Part shown: piece by piece, positions 54,403 to 61,089 of the stretch
Numbering within the stretch: the stretch's first letter is position 1
Layout: each line of letters opens with the position of its first letter
NCBI GenBank assembly: GCA_029266635.1
Contig: JAQSWM010000001.1
Span: forward strand, 186,001 to 250,000
Length of the DNA stretch: 64,000 nucleotides
Reading direction: 5' to 3'
DNA from: Sphingobacteriaceae bacterium
GTDB taxonomy: Bacteria; Bacteroidota; Bacteroidia; Sphingobacteriales; Sphingobacteriaceae
Notes under the pieces: generated by a model
Seen by the model: only the letters and a program-made list of their open reading frames with translations
The model's database searches: none
Told to the model about the DNA's origin: nothing
Position numbers and translations under genes: made by a program

Positions 54403-54900
54403 CTAATGACCGGAGTGGCCGTCAACGCCGTGAGCGTGGCCGTGGGCAAGCTCGTCAGCAGTGGCTTTGCGCACTTCAAGGATTTTGCCTTTAAAATGCA
54501 GGTCCTGTCCCGCCATCGGGTGATTCAAATCAACGGTAACAGAAATCTCGGTTACTCCTGTAACCCGTGCCTGGAACTGGTGGCCTTGATTGTCTTGTAA
54601 AGGCAAAATAGAACCTACCTCTGGTAGGTCATTTCCCTGGAACATATCTATCGGCAGCTCTGCGATGGCGTTCTCGTCTTTTTCGCCGTAAGCATCGCCA
54701 GCTGTTAATTCAAAATCATACGTATCGCCAACGCTTAAATCTTGCAAGTTCTCTTCAAATTTTGGCAGCATCATACCAACTCCATAAAGAAATACTAAGG
54801 GGTTTTCTTCAGTAGCTTGTTCAACGAATTTTTCTTCTCCGTTTTCATTTGTGTACAAATCGTACGTAAGCGCAACTACGCTTTCTTGTTCAATATTCAT
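54403..54900 (-). CDS. SlyD-like FKBP peptidyl-prolyl isomerase
   Basis: 165 residues. The FKBP domain with an inserted-in-flap (IF) chaperone domain is recognisable: 'ESVVALTYDLYTNENGEEKFVEQATEENPLVFLYGVGMMLPKFEENLQDLSVGDTYDFELTAGDAYGEKDENAI' then 'ITVDLNHPMAGQDLHFKGKILEVRKATADEL'-like text. The tail 'HGHAHGVDGHSGH' is a histidine-rich metal-binding stretch, as in E. coli SlyD. Cytoplasmic (no signal). It lies 48 bases downstream of the DUF255 gene. Confidence 0.93.
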   Translation of the reverse strand: MNIEQESVVALTYDLYTNENGEEKFVEQATEENPLVFLYGVGMMLPKFEENLQDLSVGDTYDFELTAGDAYGEKDENAIAELPIDMFQGNDLPEVGSILPLQDNQGHQFQARVTGVTEISVTVDLNHPMAGQDLHFKGKILEVRKATADELAHGHAHGVDGHSGH

Positions 54901-54948
54901 GTTTTGATTTAATTATATCTTAGGAGAAGAAAATAGAATTTATCCTGC

Positions 54949-56961
54949 CTAAGTTGTTTGTTTTAATGCTTCGGTAACAGTTGTAACGGGCAACTGACAG
55001 GTTCTGTTTTTACAGATATAAATTTTAGTAGTGTCGCTCCATTTGTCTTGCAGCAAAGGTAATGTTCCTGTTGTGCCGCCCAAAACTATTTTGTTTGGGA
55101 TGTAATGTTGCTCCAGTTCTCTCCTTTTTTCCTCAGCTTTCTCACCGGTAATCGCAATTTCATAAATCCCGAAAACTTCATTCAAAAGAAGCGAAGCCCA
55201 GTTTGAATAAGATGAGCCGTAGCTTTTAATGTGAGGAAATACGTTCTGAAGCATTTGCCGGGCGTGCTGCAAATAAGAATCATCGTCAAAGAAATGGCCC
55301 AGCTTGTAAAAGTTGTGTGCCATGGCTGAGTCTGAGGATGAGATCACGTTGTCCATCACCTCAAACTTGCGTGCGATAAGCTTTTCATCCTTAGCGGAGG
55401 TGTAAAACATCATGCCTGTTTCAGGATCCTGGAAGTGGGCGAGAGCATAGTTCGCCAGTTCCCGTGCGTGGGAAAGCCAACTCTCATCAAATGTAGCTTC
55501 ATACAGCCCGATGAAGCCGTCTATCACAAATGCATAATCATCTAGGAAACCCGTCCCCTCCTGCCCTTTTTCTGAGTTCGGCTTGTATAATCGCTTTACT
55601 GAATGATCATTCCCAACGAGATTCTGCAGGATGAACTTTCCATTCCTCAACGCCATATCTAAAAACTCCCGTTCACCAAACGCCCGATATGCATCTGTGA
55701 GTCCTTTCAGCATTAAGCCATTCCATGAAGCTAAAATTTTATTGTCGAGCCCTGGACGTATTCGCTTATCGCGATGTTGCACAACCTTCTCCTTCGCCTT
55801 ATCAACCCATTGCAGCAGCTCCTCTACAGGCATTTTCAACATGCCTGCAAGAGTCTCATCGTCATGCTTACGGAAGAACACGTTGGTGTGCTCTTCTTCC
55901 CAGTTACCATCGGGAGTTACATTGAAGTAGATACTGAAAATCTCCTCGTCTTCGCCTAAGATCTCCTTCAGCTCTGCTTTCGTGAAGGTATAAAACTTAC
56001 CTTCCACGCCTTCGCTGTCAGCGTCGAGAGCAGAATAGAATCCATCCTTAGGTGATGTCATCTCCCGCTTGAGCCATTCTACCGTTTCATAAACCACCTT
56101 GCGGTACAGCTCATCTTTGCAATATTGATATCCTTCAGAATACAGGCTGACTAGCTGTGCATTATCGTAAAGCATTTTTTCAAAATGCGGAACGTGCCAG
56201 CGATCATCAACGGAATATCGGGCAAAGCCGCCGCCCATGTGGTCATAAATACCGCCAAAAGCCATTTTTTCCAGCGTGAGCCTTGCGGCGATGTTGGCAG
56301 CATCATCTTTCATCAGGTGAGCATACCGCAACATGAAAGTCCAGTTGTTGGGCAGCGGAAACTTGGGAGCACGATTGTATCCGCCTTCTGCCATATCGAA
56401 GGAGCGCTTCCATGGATTGAATATCTTTTCAAGATCTTGTTTAGTGTAAGCCGCCGTTTGATCAACAAAGGCGAACTTTTCGGTTTCTCTAATCCCTTCC
56501 GACAGTCTGACCGCGTATTCCTCGGCTTCCTCAGGCATATCCCTCCAAAATTCTGCAAGGTTAAATAATAGATTTTTCCAATCTTCCTTCCTGAAATAAG
56601 TGCCTCCGTAGATCGGGCGCTGATCTGGGAGGCAAAAGCAATTCAAAGGCCAGCCGCCACTACCTGTCATCAGTTGCACCGCAATCATATAGATTTGGTC
56701 GATGTCCGGGCGCTCCTCTCTGTCAATCTTTACACAGATAAAGAAATCGTTCATGATTTTTGCCACCTCTTCATCCTCAAAGCTTTCATGCTCCATCACG
56801 TGGCACCAATGGCAGGCGGAATAGCCAATACTTACTAGGATTAGCTTGTTTTCTTCCTTTGCTTTGCCTAAAGCTTCCGGTCCCCACGGATACCAGTTTA
56901 CCGGATTGTGCGCATGTTGCTGGAGATAAGGAGAAGTTTCGTTGATGAGTTTATTCGGCAT
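54949..56961 (-). CDS. YyaL-like thioredoxin-domain protein (DUF255)
   Basis: 670 residues. The N-terminal thioredoxin-like domain has '[49 protein letters not shown]', with the CxxC pair at Cys50 and Cys53. An (alpha/alpha)6-barrel follows ('[14 protein letters not shown]', '[35 protein letters not shown]', '[22 protein letters not shown]'), resembling glycoside-hydrolase/epimerase toroids. The family (YyaL, spermatogenesis-associated protein 20) has no confirmed reaction. Cytosolic. Confidence 0.9.
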   Translation of the reverse strand: MPNKLINETSPYLQQHAHNPVNWYPWGPEALGKAKEENKLILVSIGYSACHWCHVMEHESFEDEEVAKIMNDFFICVKIDREERPDIDQIYMIAVQLMTGSGGWPLNCFCLPDQRPIYGGTYFRKEDWKNLLFNLAEFWRDMPEEAEEYAVRLSEGIRETEKFAFVDQTAAYTKQDLEKIFNPWKRSFDMAEGGYNRAPKFPLPNNWTFMLRYAHLMKDDAANIAARLTLEKMAFGGIYDHMGGGFARYSVDDRWHVPHFEKMLYDNAQLVSLYSEGYQYCKDELYRKVVYETVEWLKREMTSPKDGFYSALDADSEGVEGKFYTFTKAELKEILGEDEEIFSIYFNVTPDGNWEEEHTNVFFRKHDDETLAGMLKMPVEELLQWVDKAKEKVVQHRDKRIRPGLDNKILASWNGLMLKGLTDAYRAFGEREFLDMALRNGKFILQNLVGNDHSVKRLYKPNSEKGQEGTGFLDDYAFVIDGFIGLYEATFDESWLSHARELANYALAHFQDPETGMMFYTSAKDEKLIARKFEVMDNVISSSDSAMAHNFYKLGHFFDDDSYLQHARQMLQNVFPHIKSYGSSYSNWASLLLNEVFGIYEIAITGEKAEEKRRELEQHYIPNKIVLGGTTGTLPLLQDKWSDTTKIYICKNRTCQLPVTTVTEALKQTT

Positions 56962-57075
56962 TTCTGATGGGTTCTGTTTATGCGCTGTGAGTTGCGTGAT
57001 GTGGGTTGTAAAGGTAAAAGTTGAAGAGACGAAAAGTTTTTATAGTTTTAAAATTCACAAATCCTTGATTACAGT

Positions 57076-57098
57076 CATGCTGAGGCACTCGAAGCATG
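57076..57098. repeat. REP-like short hairpin element
   Basis: CATGCT, an 11-nt spacer, then AGCATG, in a 'gctgaggcactcgaag' context that resembles extragenic repeats scattered in Bacteroidota genomes. It lies in the 174-base gap between the DUF255 and epimerase genes. Only one copy is in this window, so its repetitive nature is unverified. Confidence 0.35.
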
Positions 57099-57135
57099 TT
57101 TCTGAGGTTCGAGGACTTCAGTTGTCTAAACCCTC

Positions 57136-58233
57136 ATGAAGATCACACATATCGAAATATATCGCTTCAGCATCCGTATGGAGCCATTTGTTATCGCCAC
57201 TGGCACCATGCATTTTGCTCAGAATGTATTTATCCGGGTTTACACCGATGAAGGTTTCTATGGCGTCGGCGAGTGCTCTGCCTTTCCGATGATAGTTGGG
57301 GAAACACAGGATACCTGCCTGGCGATGGCAAAGCATTTCGCAACGATCTGGAAGGGAAAAGACCCGCTGGACATCCCCGCAAGGATGCAGGAACTTGATG
57401 ATTTCACCGCCCGAAACACCACAATTAAAAGCGCCTTTGACATGGCGTTGTATGACATTTCTGCCAAGGCTGCGAAAATGCCACTCTATAGGTTTTTGGG
57501 CGGCACTAGGCGTGAAATTGAGACAGACATCACTGTTGGGATTTCCGAACCGGAAACAATGGCTCAGAAAGCTTGGACGTTTGTAAATCAGGGTGCAAAA
57601 ATCCTAAAAATCAAGCTTGGCAAAGTACCTGAAGACGATGTGAATCGTATTAAACAAATCAGAGAGGCTGTTGGAAAGAACGTGAAAATCCGTATCGACG
57701 CCAACCAGGGCTGGAGTTTTGATCAGGCGGCGAATGCCTTAACCCGGATGGAAAAATATAATATCGAGTTTTGCGAGCAGCCCATGCGTGCGCACAACGA
57801 CCGCTTCCTGCCAGAGTTAATCGCCCAAACTTCAATTAAAATAATGGCAGACGAAAGCTGCTACAGTCATTTCGATGCAGAACGCTTGATTGAAGATAAA
57901 GCCTGCGACTATATCAACATTAAGTTTTCGAAATCCGGCGGGATTCTGGAAGCTCTGAAAATCTATAAAACGGCTTCAGCAGGAAAAATTCCATGTATGA
58001 TTGGCGGAATGCTCGAGAGCCGTATCGCTCTGAGCGCAAAACTTCACTTTGTTTATGCATGTCCCGAAATAAAGTTCTACGACATGGATACCTGTATGCT
58101 GGGCCACTTGGAAGACCCAGCCACAGGCGGTGCTTTTTACAAAGGTTTTTTCCTCGACATCCACGAGGCACCGGGCATTGGTGCTGATGCGGACGAGGCA
58201 TTTTTAAGTAAGTGTGAAAAATTCACATTTTAG
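57136..58233 (+). CDS. Dipeptide epimerase (L-Ala-D/L-Glu type), enolase superfamily
   Basis: 365 residues. Mandelate racemase/muconate-lactonizing fold: 'NVFIRVYTDEGFYGVGECSAFP' cap, KxK acid/base pair in 'AKILKIKLGK', metal Asp in 'VKIRIDANQGWSFDQA', Glu in 'EFCEQPM', Asp in 'IKIMADESCYSH', and the second base Lys in 'YINIKFSKSGGI'. The 'DTDITVGI'-like barrel strand ('IETDITVGISEPE') and terminal 'DMDTCMLGHLEDPA' fit the dipeptide epimerase branch acting on murein-derived L-Ala-D-Glu. Faces a dipeptidase gene; their stop codons overlap by 4 bases. Confidence 0.9.
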   Translation: MKITHIEIYRFSIRMEPFVIATGTMHFAQNVFIRVYTDEGFYGVGECSAFPMIVGETQDTCLAMAKHFATIWKGKDPLDIPARMQELDDFTARNTTIKSAFDMALYDISAKAAKMPLYRFLGGTRREIETDITVGISEPETMAQKAWTFVNQGAKILKIKLGKVPEDDVNRIKQIREAVGKNVKIRIDANQGWSFDQAANALTRMEKYNIEFCEQPMRAHNDRFLPELIAQTSIKIMADESCYSHFDAERLIEDKACDYINIKFSKSGGILEALKIYKTASAGKIPCMIGGMLESRIALSAKLHFVYACPEIKFYDMDTCMLGHLEDPATGGAFYKGFFLDIHEAPGIGADADEAFLSKCEKFTF

Positions 58234-59603
58234 CTTTTGCTCAACTCAGCAAAGTATTTGTGGAACAGCGGAATAGTTTCAATACCTTTTAAGAAGTTGG
58301 CTATATCCAACTTCTCGTTTGGCGAATGAAGATTGTCGCTGTCCAGCCCGAAGCCCATCAGTACAGTTTTTATACCAAGTTCCTGTTCAAATAAACTCAC
58401 GATCGGAATACTTCCGCCACCACGAGTCGGAATCGGCTTTTTGCCGAACGCCTCTTCAATAGCCTTTTCTGCTGCTTTGAAAGCAACGCTATTCGTTGGC
58501 GTAACTACCGGCTCGCCGCCATGATGCGGAGTGACTTTTACCTTTACATATTTTGGAGTGATAGACTCGATGTGTTTGGTAAACAACTCGGTTATCTTAT
58601 CAGAACTCTGATTTGGCACAAGCCGCATTGATATCTTCGCGGTAGCTTTTGAAGGCAGAACGGTTTTGGCTCCTTCGCCGATGTATCCTCCCCAGATCCC
58701 ATTAACTTCTAAGGTCGGGCGGATGCCAGTGTGCTCGATGGCTGTGTAGCCTTTCTCGCCCCAAAGCTCGTCCACGCCCAGATCTTCTTTATATTCCTGT
58801 TCATCAAATGGAGCTTTGTTCAGTTCCTCACGATCTTGCGCACTTAATTCCTGTACATCATTGTAAAATCCGGGAATTGTGATGTGGTTGTTTTCGTCGT
58901 GTAGTGAGGCAATGATCTTAGCTAGGATTGTGGCGGGGTTGGCTACAGCGCCGCCGTAAACACCGGAGTGGAGGTCGCGGTTTGGACCGGTAACTTCCAC
59001 TTCCAGGTACGAAAGCCCACGAAGGCCTGTTTCCAGCGACGGATTCTCGAGGCTGATCATCGAAGTATCAGAAATCAAAACCACATCCGCTTTCAGGCGC
59101 TCTTTGTTCTCTTTAACGAAGATTCCAAGATTGGAAGAACCAACTTCCTCCTCTCCCTCAATCATAAACTTGATATTACATGCAAGCGATCCGGTTTTAT
59201 CCATGAGCTCAAATGCTTTTACATGCATGTAAAACTGCCCTTTGTCATCGCAGGCACCGCGGGCATAGATTTTGCCATCGCGAACGGTGGGTTCGAAGGG
59301 TGGAGTTTTCCATAGATCGAGCGGATCGGGCGGTTGCACATCGTAGTGGCCATAGACCAACACAGTAGGCAGGGAGGGATCCACTATCTTTTCACCAAAG
59401 ACAATCGGATAACCACCGGTTGGGCAAACCTCAACATTTTGAGCACCGGCCTCTTTGAGCTTTTCTGCCACAAAGTCGGCGGTTTTTAATACATCGTTTT
59501 TATACTTCGGATCTGCACTAACAGAGGGAAATCGCAACAAAGCAAATAATTCCGCCAGAAAACGGGATTGGTTTTCCTCAATATACTTGGTGATATGTTC
59601 CAT
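58230..59603 (-). CDS. M20-family dipeptidase
   Basis: I start at the ATG at 59601-59603 (MEHITKYIEENQSRFLAEL); an upstream in-frame start adds seven odd residues. 457 residues. Metal sites: 'VLVYGHYDVQPPDPLDLW', 'YARGACDDKGQFYMHVKA', 'FMIEGEEEVGSSNLG', 'VLISDTSM', and the C-terminal 'LHSPNEKLDI'. A dimerisation domain sits in the middle. The family (M20 / carnosinase-like) cleaves dipeptides in the cytosol. Its convergent neighbour is a dipeptide epimerase, suggesting shared use of cell-wall peptides. Confidence 0.93.
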   Translation of the reverse strand: MEHITKYIEENQSRFLAELFALLRFPSVSADPKYKNDVLKTADFVAEKLKEAGAQNVEVCPTGGYPIVFGEKIVDPSLPTVLVYGHYDVQPPDPLDLWKTPPFEPTVRDGKIYARGACDDKGQFYMHVKAFELMDKTGSLACNIKFMIEGEEEVGSSNLGIFVKENKERLKADVVLISDTSMISLENPSLETGLRGLSYLEVEVTGPNRDLHSGVYGGAVANPATILAKIIASLHDENNHITIPGFYNDVQELSAQDREELNKAPFDEQEYKEDLGVDELWGEKGYTAIEHTGIRPTLEVNGIWGGYIGEGAKTVLPSKATAKISMRLVPNQSSDKITELFTKHIESITPKYVKVKVTPHHGGEPVVTPTNSVAFKAAEKAIEEAFGKKPIPTRGGGSIPIVSLFEQELGIKTVLMGFGLDSDNLHSPNEKLDIANFLKGIETIPLFHKYFAELSKS

Positions 59604-59684
59604 AAATATCCTAATAAACGGCAAAGATATTAATCCCGTTTAGATGTAAAGCCTCGGCATAAAATTCTCCTAAGTGCTTAGTAT

Positions 59685-59861
59685 CTAGTCCCAGCTTGCC
59701 GCTTCTTTTGAAGAAGAGGTTCCCTGCAACCTATTTACATCATCCTGATGTTGTTTGATAACCTGTGCTTTTTCAGGAGCGTTTACAACTTGTTCTTTGG
59801 AATTTGCTGCGAAACCAACTGCAACTAAAACTACAGCGGCTGCTAATATTAACTTTTTCAT
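59685..59861 (-). CDS. Small secreted protein ending in WD (array member 6)
   Basis: 58 residues. The N-terminus [20 protein letters not shown] is a secretory signal without the lipobox Cys found in its five neighbours. The remainder is short and hydrophilic ('KAQVIKQHQDDVNRLQGTSSS') and ends in 'AASWD', echoing the 'GNWD' end of the array. It is the last member on the minus strand, 29 bases after the next. I infer a diverged relative of the lipopeptides. Function unknown. Confidence 0.6.
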   Translation of the reverse strand: MKKLILAAAVVLVAVGFAANSKEQVVNAPEKAQVIKQHQDDVNRLQGTSSSKEAASWD

Positions 59862-59890
59862 GTTTTCTGTTTTTAAGTATGATGTAAAAT

Positions 59891-60103
59891 TTATTCTATA
59901 TCCCAGTTGCCGTTGTCTTTCTGGTCGCCCACTACTTCCGGGTTGTCATTAGTTGGCTGATCAGCTACTACGTCCCAATTGCCGTTATCTTTTTGATCGG
60001 CTACTATTTTGCTTTTTACTGATGGAGTAGCTACTTCTTCTTTTTTGCAAGCGGTGATGCTCAATGTTGCTATTGCGATGATGGCTAAGATTAATTTTTT
60101 CAT
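59891..60103 (-). CDS. Small lipoprotein with duplicated DQKDNGNWD motif (array member 5)
   Basis: 70 residues. Lipoprotein signal MKKLILAIIAIATLSITAC, acceptor Cys19 followed by KKEE, a charge pattern like the Bacteroidota surface-export signal for lipoproteins. The body reads 'ATPSVKSKIVADQKDNGNWD', then 'VVADQPTNDNPEVVG', then a second 'DQKDNGNWD' and a final IE. The middle segment looks like a decayed third copy. It resembles a precursor with repeated core peptides. No domain family recognised. Confidence 0.7.
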   Translation of the reverse strand: MKKLILAIIAIATLSITACKKEEVATPSVKSKIVADQKDNGNWDVVADQPTNDNPEVVGDQKDNGNWDIE

Positions 60104-60136
60104 GCGATGTGGATTTAAAGCTTTAGTTGATGATGA

Positions 60137-60349
60137 TTAATGAATGTCCCAGTTGCCGTTATCTTTCTGGTCGCCTACAAGGTTCAGAGTATCGCTAATT
60201 GTCTGATCAGCTACTACGTCCCAATTGCCGTTATCTTTTTGATCGGCTACTATTTTGCTTTTTACTGATGGGGTAGCTACTTCTTCTTTTTTGCAAGCAG
60301 TGATGCTCAATGTTGCTACCGCGATGATGGCTAAGATTATTTTTTTCAT
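60137..60349 (-). CDS. Small lipoprotein with duplicated DQKDNGNWD motif (array member 4)
   Basis: 70 residues, nearly identical to member 5 in signal and repeat layout: MKKIILAIIAVATLSITAC, KKEEVATPSVKSKIVA, 'DQKDNGNWD', spacer 'VVADQTISDTLNLVG', second 'DQKDNGNWD', ending IH. The variable spacer between conserved repeats suggests that the repeat, not the spacer, is under constraint. It lies 33 bases before member 5. Confidence 0.7.
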   Translation of the reverse strand: MKKIILAIIAVATLSITACKKEEVATPSVKSKIVADQKDNGNWDVVADQTISDTLNLVGDQKDNGNWDIH

Positions 60350-60384
60350 GGTTATTGATTTTTATGTTAGTGAATGATTGTTGG

Positions 60385-60519
60385 TTAGTCCCAGTTGCCG
60401 TTATCTTTCTGATCAGCGACAATTTTGCTCTTTACAAATGGCGTGGCTACTTCCTCTTTTTTGCAGGAGGTGATGCTCAATGTTGCTACTGCGATGACGG
60501 CTAAGATTAATTTTTTCAT
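60385..60519 (-). CDS. Mini-lipoprotein ending in DNGNWD (array member 3)
   Basis: 44 residues, too short for most gene callers. Signal MKKLILAVIAVATLSITSC (Cys19), then a 26-residue mature peptide beginning C-KKEE and ending 'KIVADQKDNGNWD', with a single motif. By my count it differs at only 5 of 135 coding bases from member 2, which begins 170 bases upstream. It would be a surface or periplasmic lipopeptide. Expressed with its neighbours from the promoter at 60993-61022. Confidence 0.65.
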   Translation of the reverse strand: MKKLILAVIAVATLSITSCKKEEVATPFVKSKIVADQKDNGNWD

Positions 60520-60554
60520 GGTTATTGATTTCTATGTTAGTGAATGATTGTTGG

Positions 60555-60689
60555 TTAGTCCCAGTTGCCGTTATCTTTCTGATCAGCGACAATTTTGCTC
60601 TTTACAGATGGCGTGGCTGTTTCCTCTTTTTTGCAGGATGTAATGCTCAATGTTGCTACTGCGATGACGGCTAAGATTAATTTTTTCAT
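60555..60689 (-). CDS. Mini-lipoprotein ending in DNGNWD (array member 2)
   Basis: 44 residues. Same signal as member 3; the mature part starts C-KKEETATPSVKSK and ends 'IVADQKDNGNWD'. Together with member 3 it forms a 170-bp direct tandem duplication that includes the intergenic spacer (one difference seen there). Five base differences across the coding units are concentrated before the conserved C-terminus. Confidence 0.65.
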   Translation of the reverse strand: MKKLILAVIAVATLSITSCKKEETATPSVKSKIVADQKDNGNWD

Positions 60690-60726
60690 GGTTATTGAAT
60701 TTTGAGTTTTGATAGATAATTGTTGG

Positions 60727-60861
60727 TTAGTCCCAGTTCCCGTTGTCTTTCTGATCGGCTACGGTTTTGCTTTTTAGTGATGGAGTTGCGGCTTCTTCCT
60801 TTTTGCAGGAGGTAATGCTCAATGTTGCTACTGCGACCACGGCTAAGATTAATTTTTTCAT
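60727..60861 (-). CDS. Mini-lipoprotein ending in DNGNWD (array member 1, promoter-proximal)
   Basis: 44 residues from the ATG at 60859-60861, where the lipoprotein signal MKKLILAVVAVATLSITSC begins; the longer open frame upstream has no such signal. The mature peptide starts C-KKEEAATPSLKSK and ends 'TVADQKDNGNWD'. It is first in the array, about 130 bases downstream of the promoter -7 box, and divergent from the TPR-DHp gene. Confidence 0.68.
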   Translation of the reverse strand: MKKLILAVVAVATLSITSCKKEEAATPSLKSKTVADQKDNGNWD

Positions 60862-60992
60862 GACTTCTGCTTTTTTTAGATTGATGATTGTAACTAATAA
60901 TATTATTGCCAATTGATGCCTTCTTGTAAAAAAGCCCAATTTTCTAATGTTTCGATGGTAGTTTAGACAATTGCTTTTGGTGGTAACTTCCT

Positions 60993-61022
60993 CAAAGTTA
61001 TATATTTAACGTCTCCCTACAA
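60993..61022 (-). promoter_or_regulatory. Promoter of the lipopeptide array
   Basis: On the minus strand TTG (61020-61022), a 19-base spacer, then TAACTTTG (60993-61000), an exact TAnnTTTG at a standard spacing. It predicts a leader of about 125 nt before array member 1. No other good promoter is visible between the members. Confidence 0.65.
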
Positions 61023-61038
61023 CGTTTAAACTGGAAAA

Positions 61039-61065
61039 TTGGATTTTTTTGTAAACATATATTTG
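61039..61065 (+). promoter_or_regulatory. Promoter of the TPR-DHp gene
   Basis: TTG at 61039-61041, a 16-base spacer, TATATTTG at 61058-61065 (exact TAnnTTTG), 24 bases before the ATG. It sits back to back with the array promoter; only 16 bases separate the two -33 elements, so one regulator bound there could affect both. Confidence 0.55.
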
Positions 61066-61089
61066 TAAGTTGCGTAAAAGTTAACCCTG

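Larger units (their letters stand above)
60350..60689 (-). repeat. 170-bp direct tandem duplication carrying two mini-lipoprotein genes
   Basis: 60350-60519 and 60520-60689 align end to end with few differences, covering one coding unit and one spacer each. The neighbouring unit (60690-60861, 172 bp) and the start-to-start step to member 4 (170 bp) show the same period, so the array grew by unit duplication. Confidence 0.8.

Noticed and set aside
59685-60861. Short regularly spaced direct repeats resembling a CRISPR array
   Set aside because: The repeats are coding (signal peptides and a C-terminal motif), the unit is about 170 bp, spacers are nearly identical rather than unique, and no cas gene is present.
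60727-60939. 70-residue version of the promoter-proximal array member with an upstream start
   Set aside because: The extra 26 residues lack a signal, whereas the ATG at 60859-60861 begins the same lipoprotein leader as the other copies.
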